From assembly GCA_905234735.1 (NCBI GenBank), contig CAJOJA010000008.1, positions 62,001 to 126,000 of the forward strand: DNA of 64,000 bases. Direction: 5' to 3'. This document shows positions 15,618 through 23,560 of this stretch, in pieces; within the stretch, counting starts at the first letter, position 1; the number at the start of each line of letters is the position of its first letter. The notes under the pieces were generated by a model. That model was not told where the DNA came from, searched no databases, and worked only from the letters and a program-made list of their open reading frames with translations. Source of the stretch: an uncultured Bacteroidaceae bacterium. Its GTDB lineage: Bacteria; Bacteroidota; Bacteroidia; Bacteroidales; Bacteroidaceae. The position numbers and the translations under genes were made by a program.

Positions 15618-17672
15618 ATGAAACGCCTTGTTTTTCTGCTTTTAATTGTCAATTGTCAATTATCCATTGTCAATTCCCTTTGGGCCCAACCCCACGTCGA
15701 CGCCGCCTTCCGGGCACTGGCCCTGGAGGCCAACCACGGGGAGATGCCGGAGGAAAAAGTGCATTCCTCAACCACGGACTCGCGGTTTACACTCAGCATG
15801 CACGTGAACTTCTACCTCCGTCCCGAGCAACAAAGGCTGTTGACGGCCGTATATGAGGCCATGGAGTCCGACCACGCGATGCGCACACAGTACTACCTTC
15901 AGGACGCATTCTCGGCGGAGCAGCGGTCCATCCGTATGGACACACCACACCACCAGTCGTTCTGGCTGACCGACGAGTCGATAAACGTGCTGTGGGGAGG
16001 TTTCTTTGTCGGGACCGACGAGAAGGTGGAGTTGCCGTCCCAGGTCCTAGCCGACGGCCAGCCACGTCCCACGCTTTACCGATACTATTTTTTGTCGTAT
16101 CAGATTCAGGTCGATGGCATGGCGACGGGATTCATACAGCGTATCACCTTCGACGCCGATACGCAGGAGCCGCACATCCAGCAACTCGGTACCCCGAAAT
16201 ACCAGCCCCTGATTAATGCCATCACGGCCTTCGGTGCTGACAATAACGTGCAGTTGCGCCGCAACCTCAGCGAACGTCGCGCCGCAGCCACGGGGCAGTG
16301 GACCCACATCCACAGCACCCTGGGCTTCAACCTCCCCCTCGAGGACGAGGCGCGTCTGCTTGGACCGCTCTGGAAGGCTTTCCTCAACGAGAAGCAACAC
16401 GCCTACCGCTTCCTCAATAAACCCGCGGGGCAGGTGGCCAGCGACGTGCAGATCGTCTGCGACGAAAACGGACGTACCATCGGACTGGGCAGCCAGCAGG
16501 GCTGGAACATCGTGTATGCGTACTTTAATGATGAGGACTTTCCGCAAAACAGGTACGTATATGCGTTGTGGTATAAGCCCGACGTTCCACGCCAGCGCAT
16601 CGTTGGCGAACTCATCAAGATTAATACCTTGCGCCCCGAAGGCGGTACTGTCGATCACCCCTTCGTGCAGACGACGGTGCCCACATATCTGTGGCGCATG
16701 ACCGTCAACCCCTACGATTATCGCCGGATGGACGGCCAGGACGTCGTCAGCCTGCCCTCGTACGTTACGTCACCCGACTTCGCACGCATGCGGAACGTCC
16801 TTGACGACCTTCCCAACCTCGACCTGCAGCCCCTGCGCTTCATGCTCGATACCCTGATGGCGCGATATACACGCGAACTCGATGCCTTCAACGTAGAGAT
16901 ACTGGACATACAAGACCGCTATCGCGAGTCACTCGAGGGCCTTCGCGGCATGCTGAAGCTTAACATAAAGGATGAAGACTACCAACGCATGTCCCAGCAG
17001 GAGCGTATGGATTACAACAACAAGGCCAGGGAGGAGTATCAGGCAGAGTTGGACCGGTTGAACAAGATGTACTCGGAGTATGTTGACAATATTGCCCGTC
17101 GTCATCACGCCCAGGACTACGGCATCTTCCGCCAAGACTCTTTGCCCAGCGACGTATTTCGCGCGACTTTTGGTGCCCTCGTCATGGCTTACCGGAGCGA
17201 TGTCTCCGAACACGATGCCCTGGTGGCCGAGCGCCTGCGCCAGATGGCCGAGATGGCCGGCGACAAAGCCTCGCGCCCCGTCCGTCTGGGGATGTATCAG
17301 AAACTGGACAGCATCGTGAATCTGCCCCACCCAAACCTGCCCCGTAACATCGTTTCGGTGCCGCGCGAGAGCCTTGCCGAGGCAGTCATGGCCCTCGATG
17401 TCCTGCCCGATAAGCCGCAAACCCTCGAGACATCCGACCCGAAAGTCAAGGACGAAATGCTGGAGGACAAAGCCGACAAGTCCAAACCCACCACGCGCTA
17501 CAAGGCCGAGATTACGTGGTCGGGGCCAAAGGGCAAGGCCCTCCACATCCAGGAGTTTAAGGGAGCCACCCGTCGCTTCCAGCGCACCTTGAAGCGAATG
17601 GCCCGGCGTGTTCGTCGCATGCAGCGCAAGTTCAGTCACTATGGTGGCATCGACCTCGACATAGATCTATAA
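15618..17672 (+). CDS. Large secreted protein of unknown function in the ECF operon
   Basis: 684 residues from the ATG at 15618; an in-frame upstream start at 15600 has no signal character. The signal peptide is unusual: its core is encoded by AATTGTCAATTGTCAATT-type repeats (LIVNCQLSIVNS). Residues about 20-320 are mixed alpha/beta, with no catalytic motif I recognise. About 390-510 is charged and helix-rich, probably coiled coil (LDAFNVEILDIQDRYRESLE, YQAELDRLNKMYSEYV). The C-terminus is very basic (RRFQRTLKRMARRVRRMQRK). It starts 38 bp after the anti-sigma gene and is probably in the same transcript, so it may be the effector or sensor partner of the ECF pathway. No family is claimed. Confidence 0.75.
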   Translation: MKRLVFLLLIVNCQLSIVNSLWAQPHVDAAFRALALEANHGEMPEEKVHSSTTDSRFTLSMHVNFYLRPEQQRLLTAVYEAMESDHAMRTQYYLQDAFSAEQRSIRMDTPHHQSFWLTDESINVLWGGFFVGTDEKVELPSQVLADGQPRPTLYRYYFLSYQIQVDGMATGFIQRITFDADTQEPHIQQLGTPKYQPLINAITAFGADNNVQLRRNLSERRAAATGQWTHIHSTLGFNLPLEDEARLLGPLWKAFLNEKQHAYRFLNKPAGQVASDVQIVCDENGRTIGLGSQQGWNIVYAYFNDEDFPQNRYVYALWYKPDVPRQRIVGELIKINTLRPEGGTVDHPFVQTTVPTYLWRMTVNPYDYRRMDGQDVVSLPSYVTSPDFARMRNVLDDLPNLDLQPLRFMLDTLMARYTRELDAFNVEILDIQDRYRESLEGLRGMLKLNIKDEDYQRMSQQERMDYNNKAREEYQAELDRLNKMYSEYVDNIARRHHAQDYGIFRQDSLPSDVFRATFGALVMAYRSDVSEHDALVAERLRQMAEMAGDKASRPVRLGMYQKLDSIVNLPHPNLPRNIVSVPRESLAEAVMALDVLPDKPQTLETSDPKVKDEMLEDKADKSKPTTRYKAEITWSGPKGKALHIQEFKGATRRFQRTLKRMARRVRRMQRKFSHYGGIDLDIDL

Positions 17673-17730
17673 CGACGAGCTTTATTGTCCCTTTAAGGTT
17701 TAGGTTAAGTAAATAAGTTAATTACGCTCG

Positions 17731-17768
17731 AGCCCCAGTCCGTGGCCTGTGAAGGTCGCGGGCTTTTT
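17731..17768 (+). terminator. Intrinsic terminator after the ECF operon
   Basis: AGCCCCAGTCCGTGGCC pairs imperfectly with GGTCGCGGGCTTTTT, giving a GC stem and T tract. Confidence 0.6.
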
Positions 17769-17789
17769 GCGTCGTTCCCCTATTCTTTC

Positions 17790-17865
17790 TTATCGATATT
17801 CAATGTTAAATTATCGAAAAGCAATAAAGATTATTTGTTTATCACGAAACTTTATCGTACTTTTG
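17790..17865 (+). promoter_or_regulatory. Promoter with repeated TTATCG words before DUF2975-HTH
   Basis: TTTG (17834-17837) and TACTTTTG (17858-17865) are 20 bp apart. TTATCGA occurs at 17790 and 17811, with variants TTATCACGA (from 17839) and TTATCG (17852) between the -33 and -7 boxes. This arrangement suggests an operator for the HTH protein encoded downstream. Confidence 0.5.
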
Positions 17866-17941
17866 TCGTGCCAATGCCAAGGAAGCGCGCCCTCGACAGC
17901 GGCAAAACGACGTAATTATAAACCTTTAACAATGTAATATT

Positions 17942-18433
17942 ATGCCTACAAATCGTAAAGTGAAACGCATCCGATGGATGGCGGCCTTGACGCTCATCCT
18001 CCTGTTCATGAGCCTCCTGACGCCGTTCTTCCTGCGCCTGTTGCCGCCGACGCTGCCTGGCGCCATGCCTATGTTTGAAACGCTATCTACCAAATGGAAG
18101 GGGGCCATCGACCTCATCTTTTTGCTCCTTGTCTGCCTCTTCAATGCCTGCTTCTTCGTGTTCTTCGTCCGCCTGTTCCGTGGACTTGGCCGGGGAAAGA
18201 TATTCGTTCCCGGCAATGCCCGCTGGCTCTATGCCGGGGCATGTGTACCGATTGTCACGCTCATCTACAGGCTCGTCTATATGTGTTTCGTGAATGGATG
18301 TTCCGGCTTGGCCATGGCCGTGCTCTGGTCACAGTCGTGGCATAACCTCACCATGTTCTCGGCCATCACACTCATGGCTCTGCTCTATGACGTAGCCACC
18401 GACGTAAGCGAAGAAAACCAACTGACCGTATGA
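17942..18433 (+). CDS. DUF2975 family membrane protein
   Basis: 163 residues with four predicted membrane helices (roughly 10-32, 50-78, 96-116, 128-150). The layout and the loop FRGLGRGKIFVPGNARWLYAGA match DUF2975 proteins, which are found throughout Firmicutes and Bacteroidetes next to a small YozG-type HTH gene. The stop overlaps the HTH start by 4 bp (ATGA). The function is unknown; it may sequester or modulate the partner regulator. Confidence 0.8.
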   Translation: MPTNRKVKRIRWMAALTLILLFMSLLTPFFLRLLPPTLPGAMPMFETLSTKWKGAIDLIFLLLVCLFNACFFVFFVRLFRGLGRGKIFVPGNARWLYAGACVPIVTLIYRLVYMCFVNGCSGLAMAVLWSQSWHNLTMFSAITLMALLYDVATDVSEENQLTV

Positions 18434-18633
18434 TACGCATTAACCTCGATGTGATGATGGCCCGTCGCAAGGTCTCTCTGACCGAACTGGCCGACCGTGT
18501 GGGCATCACCCTTGCCAACCTTTCCGTCCTGAAGACTGGGAAGGCCCGCGCCATCCGCTTCACCACGCTGGATGCACTCTGCCAAGCCCTCGACTGCCAG
18601 CCCGCAGACATCCTGGAGTATGTCGGCGAGTAA
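18430..18633 (+). CDS. Small Cro/CI-type HTH regulator (YozG-like)
   Basis: 67 residues covering one HTH domain: MIRINLDVMMARRKVSLTEL then GITLANLSVLKTGKARAIRF and LCQALDCQPADILEY. This is the standard YozG/XRE partner of DUF2975 proteins. It is translationally coupled to the upstream gene. TTATCG repeats in the promoter region are its likely autoregulatory sites. Confidence 0.9.
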   Translation: MIRINLDVMMARRKVSLTELADRVGITLANLSVLKTGKARAIRFTTLDALCQALDCQPADILEYVGE

Positions 18634-18705
18634 TGCCTTATAAGTCTGCGAGTTCCCCTGTCCATCGTCGTTTGGGCAGGGGCGCAACTTCACAAACATA
18701 CAAGG

Positions 18706-18729
18706 CCGTCAATACGTTGACGGATTTTT
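18706..18729 (+). terminator. Intrinsic terminator after HTH gene
   Basis: CCGTCAA (18706-18712), loop TACG, TTGACGG, then ATTTTT. Confidence 0.8.
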
Positions 18730-18750
18730 GACGGTACTTTGTTAGTCGCA

Positions 18751-19376
18751 TCAGTATGCGTGGTCGCTGTTGATTTCGTCAAGCGTCAGTTCCTTCTTGT
18801 CGATGGCGTACCAGGCATAGACGATGTAGGCCAGGACGAAGGGGATGAGCAGGCTGACATAGAACATCGTGCGGAGGGTGAACTCGCTGCTGCAGGAGTT
18901 CGTCATTGTGAGGGAGGACTGCAGGTCGGCCGTGGAGGGGTAGTAGGCGGTATGGTTCCAGGCTGTGAGCAACAGGAGGATGGTGACGGTGACGACCGTA
19001 CCAAAGCCTGCTACCCAAAAGCCTCTCTTCCAGCGTTTCTCCCATATTGAGTAGCCGATGCCGAAGAGAACAAACACCACACCGATAAGGAGCATGACCA
19101 GCAAGGGCCACATCGTCAGGAGGTTGTGGAGGTATTTGTAAGGCTCCATGAATATGACACCCGTCTCGGGGTCAACGGCATATCCCTCCGTCGTCAGTAT
19201 ATGGCCGAGGAAGGCAAGGAACAGACCCAGGAACAGGAAGGTGCTGCGCCATAGGGGCTGAATGATGCGGTCGTGCTGGCCGAAGGCCTGGTCGTCTACC
19301 TGCTTATGGATGTAGAGGCAGCCCAGGATACGTGCCAGGAAGAAGATGGCAAGGCCCAGGACAAGGTTGCGGCAGA
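18751..19376 (-). pseudogene. cydB: Cytochrome bd oxidase subunit II, C-terminal part only
   Basis: About 207 residues of CydB, a membrane subunit of the cytochrome bd quinol oxidase: NLVLGLAIFFLARILGCLYI, then ILTTEGYAVDPETGV, and further membrane helices ending KKELTLDEINSDHAY. The gene normally codes about 370-390 residues. The N-terminal part and cydA, which should lie upstream (to the right), are absent. At about 19376 the frame changes to antisense transposase sequence. Here the gene is broken either by IS-mediated rearrangement or by an assembly misjoin. Confidence 0.85.
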
Positions 19377-20543
19377 TGGAATCCGTGGCTTTCACTCCTG
19401 AGGCATTGACGGAAATCGCCGATGAACTGCGCCAGTCGCTCGCTGAGCAGCCCGCTCCCACGAGCAGGGAGGAGAAGAAGGTACTATGCGAGAAGAAGAA
19501 ACAGGTAAGGCAGATGGAGCAGATGCGCGACAAGCTATCCGAGTATGCCATCCACCTTGAGACGTTGGGCGAGCGTAACTCCTACAGCAAGACAGATTCC
19601 GATGCCACCTTCATGCGCATGAAGGAAGACGCGATGAAAAACGGGCAGACCAAGCCGGGCTATAACCTGCAGATCGGCACCGAGAACCAGTTCATCACCG
19701 ACTTTGCCCTCTTCCACAATCCAACGGACACCCTTACGATGACACCCTTTCTTGGTTCCTTCTCCAACCGATATGGCCGTTATGCAAAGGAGGTCTGCGC
19801 AGACTCAGGCTACGGAAGTAAGGAAAACTACTCGTTCATGGAAGCACACGACATGGAGGCATATGTCAAGTACAACCTCTTCCATAAGGAGCAGAAGCGC
19901 GCTTTCAAGCAAGACATCTTCCGCATAGAGAACCTGTTCTACAATCCTGATGGGGACTACTTCGTCTGTCCGATGGGACAGCACATGAAGCGTGTCGGAG
20001 TAAAGCATGGAAAGACCGACAGCGGATACAGGACGGAATGTGTCACCTACAGGGCACAGAGATGTGAGGGATGCCCGCTCCGATGGGGATGCTACAAGCG
20101 AAAAACGGGAAACAGGGAGACAGAGGTAAACCACCGGCTCATGGAGTACAAACGGAAAGCCCGAGAGAGGCTGACCTCAGAGAAAGGACTAGAACACCGC
20201 TCACGGCGTCCGATAGAACCAGAGGCCGTCTTCGGACAGATGAAAAACAACATGGGCTATAAACGCTTCCGTCACTTCGGGAAGGACAAGGTCACGATGG
20301 ACTTTGCTTTCTTCGCCATTGCCTTCAACATCAAGAAAATGGCTGCAAAGGTCCGAAAACAGGACCATCAAACCAATAACGGAGGGCTTTTTGCATCCCT
20401 TAGAGTCTCATATAAGCCAATATGTCATTTACAGAGACATAACAACGTCGAAATAATAAAAAAGCGGCATAAGTACAATGTGAGACTTGTGCCGCTTTTT
20501 GAGTAAAGAAAAAGAGGATGTGCCTATTTTGACACACCCTCCT
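19377..20543 (+). mobile_element. IS1182-family insertion sequence, left end missing
   Basis: The right part of an IS: transposase C-terminal two thirds, an internal terminator hairpin (20459-20500), and a right terminal sequence containing TTTTGACACACCCTCCTC near 20526-20543, like the GAGGGTGTGTCAAAA ends of Bacteroidetes IS1182 elements. No left terminal repeat is visible; the left boundary is the cydB junction. The right end abuts the terminator of the minus-strand RNA. Confidence 0.7.
19385..20506 (+). pseudogene. IS1182-family transposase, 5'-truncated
   Basis: About 373 residues from VAFTPEALTE onward; full-length members are about 480-550. It keeps the second catalytic acidic site (CADSGYGS) and the third (EAVFGQMKNNMGYKRFRHFG), and the Cys-rich stretch CVTYRAQRCEGCPLRWGCY typical of IS1182. 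The first catalytic Asp (DGT motif) lies in the missing N-terminus, so this copy cannot be active. The apparent ATG at 19346 lies within cydB antisense sequence and is not a real start. Confidence 0.85.
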
Positions 20544-20547
20544 CTAT

Positions 20548-20748
20548 AAAAAAGCCGCACCAGTGATGTGATGAAACTCCGAGTGTATAAGTTTTGAGCG
20601 CCCGCATTCTTTGTAATCCGCCGGTACTCGCGTACTACCTCTCACGAGGCGCGGCCCGCCATTGAGATGCGCAAGCATTCTCGGTTTTCAGTATTATTTG
20701 ATGAGTATCCCAGTCAAACTAGTGCGGCAGTCTGCTTTCCACTCATTC
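20548..20748 (-). ncRNA. ssrS: Structured small RNA, 6S-like (Bacteroidales-1 type)
   Basis: Read on the minus strand, the RNA begins near 20748. GCCGCACTAGT (20728-20718) pairs with ACTGGTGCGGC (20564-20554) as a closing stem, followed directly by six U. Internal complementary arms give one long irregular hairpin of about 200 nt, the shape of 6S RNA, which binds the sigma70 holoenzyme. A full -33/-7 promoter precedes it. No tRNA, rRNA or protein signal is present. The 6S identity is inferred from size, closing stem and promoter; I have not aligned it to a covariance model. Confidence 0.6.
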
Positions 20749-20754
20749 ACAATG

Positions 20755-20785
20755 CAAAGGTAATATAAATATGAATATGGTACAA
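20755..20785 (-). promoter_or_regulatory. Promoter of the minus-strand small RNA
   Basis: On the minus strand TTG (20785-20783), 20 bp, then TACCTTTG (20762-20755). Transcription would begin about 7 nt further on, matching the start of the closing stem region. Confidence 0.75.
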
Positions 20786-20842
20786 GATGTTTCCTTCTTT
20801 TTTTAATTTCATAGGCATATTATGCAATTTTTTTACTCCGTA

Positions 20843-20874
20843 TTTGGTGGTTTCAATTATTGGCACTATATTTG
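20843..20874 (+). promoter_or_regulatory. Bacteroidetes promoter for lemA
   Basis: TTTG (20843-20846), 20 bp, TATATTTG (20867-20874); ATG at 20931. Confidence 0.75.
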
Positions 20875-20930
20875 TAAGTTCAATTTTGAAGAAAATGTAA
20901 TATTTATTAATATCTAATTAAGTAAGCATT

Positions 20931-21494
20931 ATGACTACAACTATTATCGTCATTGCCGTGGTGGTGCTCTTAGCACTGTATCTGATCAGCCTCTACAACG
21001 GCTTCGTGAAACTTCGCAACAATCGTGAGAATGCCTTTGCCAACATCGACGTTCAGCTGAAGCAACGTCACGACCTCATCCCCCAATTGGTGGCCAGCGT
21101 AAAGGGCTATGCCACCCATGAGAAAACCCTGCTGGAGGAACTGACACGTGCGCGCACAGCTGCTATGGGCGCAACAACGATTGACGATAAAATCAAGGCC
21201 GAGGGACAGTTGTCGGCTGCATTGAACGGACTGAAAGTTGCTGTAGAGGCCTATCCCGACCTTAAGGCCAACCAGAACTTCCTGCAACTGCAAGGCGAGA
21301 TCAGCGACATAGAGAACAAACTCGCAGCTACGCGCCGTTTCTTCAATTCTGCTACAAAGGAACTGAACAATGCCGTAGAGACCTTCCCCGGCAACATCTT
21401 TGCAGGCATGTTCGGCTTCAAGCGCGAGATTATGTTCGAAATTGCCGACGTGGAACGCGCACAATACGACAAGGCTCCAGAGATCAAGTTCTAA
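20931..21494 (+). CDS. lemA: LemA family protein
   Basis: 187 residues. An N-terminal membrane helix (TTTIIVIAVVVLLALYLISL) is followed by the helical LemA domain: YNGFVKLRNNRENAFANIDV, LKQRHDLIPQLVASVKGYA and the later ATRRFFNSATKELNNAVETFPGN stretch. LemA proteins are small membrane-anchored helical bundles of unclear function that are commonly adjacent to HtpX-type proteases, as here (54 bp gap). Confidence 0.95.
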   Translation: MTTTIIVIAVVVLLALYLISLYNGFVKLRNNRENAFANIDVQLKQRHDLIPQLVASVKGYATHEKTLLEELTRARTAAMGATTIDDKIKAEGQLSAALNGLKVAVEAYPDLKANQNFLQLQGEISDIENKLAATRRFFNSATKELNNAVETFPGNIFAGMFGFKREIMFEIADVERAQYDKAPEIKF

Positions 21495-21547
21495 GCAGTT
21501 GACGATAGCGCATAGACTGTAATTTGTAAATTGTAAAATCATTCGTT

Positions 21548-22537
21548 TTGAAATACGTCGGATTATATACCCAACAGGTTAGGAACAACACGAAGAGTAT
21601 GATGCTCCTCGTGTTGTTCCCTGCCATCATGCTGGGCATGGTGTTTGCTTTCATTGCCATCATGCAGCGCGTGAGTGTGACAGACCCCATCTATTTCGAT
21701 TGGTACCAAGTATTGGGCACGTTCCTAACCACCACGCCCTTCGTACTAGGTGGTGTGGGCGTATGGTTTACAGTGGCCTATTTCGGTAATACGTCCATGA
21801 TACGCCGGGCTACAGGAGCCCGCCCGCTGGAGCGTCGCGAGAATCCGCGCGTATATAATATAGTAGAGAACCTGACCATGGCCTGTGGTATGGACATGCC
21901 CAAGGTAAACGTCATCGACACACCCGAGTTGAACGCCTTTGCCAGCGGCATCGACCGCGACAGTTACACGGTGACCCTGACTACAGGTATATGCGACCGA
22001 CTCAACGACGATGAACTGGCAGGCGTCATCGGACACGAACTCACTCATATCCGTAACCGCGACACCCGGCTGCTCATCGTCAGCATCATCTTCGTGGGCA
22101 TCATGTCCACACTCTCCAGCCTGGCCATACGCCTCGTGTGGAATACCTTCGTCTACGGAGGCAGCGGCTCGCGCCGTCGTAGCAGCAACGATAAGGGTGG
22201 TGGCGTAAGTATACTCGTCGCCCTGGCCATAGCGGCTGCCCTGGCGGCCATCGGCTATCTGTTCACCCTGCTCACGCGCTTTGCCATCAGCCGCAAACGC
22301 GAGTATATGGCCGATGCAGGCGGAGCCGAACTCTGTGGTAATCCCTTGGCGCTGGCCAGTGCCCTGCGTAAGATTTCCGCCGACCCTGCACTGGCCGATG
22401 TCGACCGCCAGGATGTGGCACAGCTCTTCATCATCCACCCCCAGAGTCTTGCCTCCGGCTTCACCAGCTTCCTGTCCGGACTCTTTGCCACGCATCCCAG
22501 TACAGAGAGTCGTATCGCCTATTTGGAACAATTTTAG
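21548..22537 (+). CDS. htpX: M48 family (HtpX-like) membrane zinc metalloprotease
   Basis: 329 residues. The zinc motif HELTH is at residue 163 (VIGHELTHIRNRD) and the third ligand glutamate is probably in KREYMADAGG. Membrane helices lie at about 17-40, 55-78, 175-200 and 225-250. M48 proteases of this type degrade misfolded membrane proteins. The start chosen is TTG at 21548 (MKYVGLYTQQ), which fits the conserved N-terminus of LemA-linked homologues; no ATG lies close enough. It is in an operon with lemA. Confidence 0.92.
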   Translation: MKYVGLYTQQVRNNTKSMMLLVLFPAIMLGMVFAFIAIMQRVSVTDPIYFDWYQVLGTFLTTTPFVLGGVGVWFTVAYFGNTSMIRRATGARPLERRENPRVYNIVENLTMACGMDMPKVNVIDTPELNAFASGIDRDSYTVTLTTGICDRLNDDELAGVIGHELTHIRNRDTRLLIVSIIFVGIMSTLSSLAIRLVWNTFVYGGSGSRRRSSNDKGGGVSILVALAIAAALAAIGYLFTLLTRFAISRKREYMADAGGAELCGNPLALASALRKISADPALADVDRQDVAQLFIIHPQSLASGFTSFLSGLFATHPSTESRIAYLEQF

Positions 22538-22566
22538 AGATTTCCGAAAAAAAATGTCTAAAAGTC

Positions 22567-22597
22567 TTGGCTGTTCCAAAATAACTTTGTAACTTTG
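22567..22597 (+). promoter_or_regulatory. tRNA operon promoter
   Basis: TTG (22567-22569), 20 bp, TAACTTTG (22590-22597). A second overlapping TAACTTTG lies at 22582. The tRNA begins 18 bp after the box. Confidence 0.75.
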
Positions 22598-22613
22598 CAC
22601 CGCAAAAGCAGAA

Positions 22614-22688
<75 letters not shown>

Positions 22689-22721
22689 CCCGGAAACAAG
22701 ACAGGCTTTTGCATTTTTTTT

Positions 22722-22794
<73 letters not shown>

Positions 22795-22880
22795 CTGATT
22801 TATGCCGCACAGGCTCGAATAAGTGAATCACGAGATGGTTCCGCCCTGCGGTGAAACCCGTTAAACAAATATAAAAACAA

Positions 22881-23198
22881 ATGTACGCAATCGTAGAGAT
22901 TAACGGTCAACAGTTCCGCACGGAAGCTGGCAAGAAGCTGTTCGTACACCACATCGTAGGCGTAGAGGCTGGCCAGACTGTTGAGTTTGAGAGAGTGTTG
23001 TTGGTAGACAACGACGGTGCCATCACCGTGGGTGCCCCTGAGATTAAGGGAGCCAAGGTTGTAGCCGAGGTAGTTAGTCCCCTGGTAAAGGGCGACAAGG
23101 TGCTCGTCTTCCACAAGAAGCGTCGCAAGGGCTATCGCAAGCTGAATGGTCATCGTCAGCAGTTCACAGAGCTGACTATCAAAGAAGTTATTGCTTAA
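22881..23198 (+). CDS. rplU: 50S ribosomal protein L21
   Basis: 105 residues, the normal size: [20 protein letters not shown], then [16 protein letters not shown] and [20 protein letters not shown]. It binds 23S rRNA. The 86-bp leader after tRNA-Thr contains a small hairpin (CCGCCCTGCGG near 22840) that could be a regulatory leader, but nothing firm is visible. Confidence 0.98.
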   Translation: MYAIVEINGQQFRTEAGKKLFVHHIVGVEAGQTVEFERVLLVDNDGAITVGAPEIKGAKVVAEVVSPLVKGDKVLVFHKKRRKGYRKLNGHRQQFTELTIKEVIA

Positions 23199-23221
23199 CA
23201 ATTAATTAGGAGGACAAACGT

Positions 23222-23479
23222 ATGGCACATAAAAAAGGTGTAGGTAGTTCTAAGAACGGCCGCGAGAGCGCTGCCCAAAGATTAGGAGTTAAGATTTTCG
23301 GTGGCGAGAAGTGCATTGCTGGTAACATCATCGTTCGCCAGCGTGGCAATCGTCACTATGCAGGCCAGAATGTGGCAGAGGGTAAGGACAATACCCTGTA
23401 TGCACTGACCGATGGAATTGTATGCTTCAAGAAAGGTCGTCGCGACCGTTCGACTGTGAGCGTACTGCCCGAGGCATAA
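23222..23479 (+). CDS. rpmA: 50S ribosomal protein L27
   Basis: 85 residues: [20 protein letters not shown], then [20 protein letters not shown]. The protein reaches the peptidyl transferase centre. It lies 23 bp after rplU with an AGGAGG-like site before the ATG, the universal rplU-rpmA pair. Confidence 0.98.
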   Translation: MAHKKGVGSSKNGRESAAQRLGVKIFGGEKCIAGNIIVRQRGNRHYAGQNVAEGKDNTLYALTDGIVCFKKGRRDRSTVSVLPEA

Positions 23480-23500
23480 TAAACGGACACTCAAGAAAAG

Positions 23501-23537
23501 AATCCCTTCCAGCACGCGTGTTGGAGGGGATTTTTTT
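23501..23537 (+). terminator. rplU-rpmA terminator
   Basis: AATCCCTTCCAGCAC (23501-23515) pairs with GTGTTGGAGGGGATT (23518-23532), then a T tract. The complementary A tract on the other side may let it serve sprA as well. Confidence 0.88.
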
Positions 23538-23560
23538 ATCTCAATTTAGCTATTTACTAT

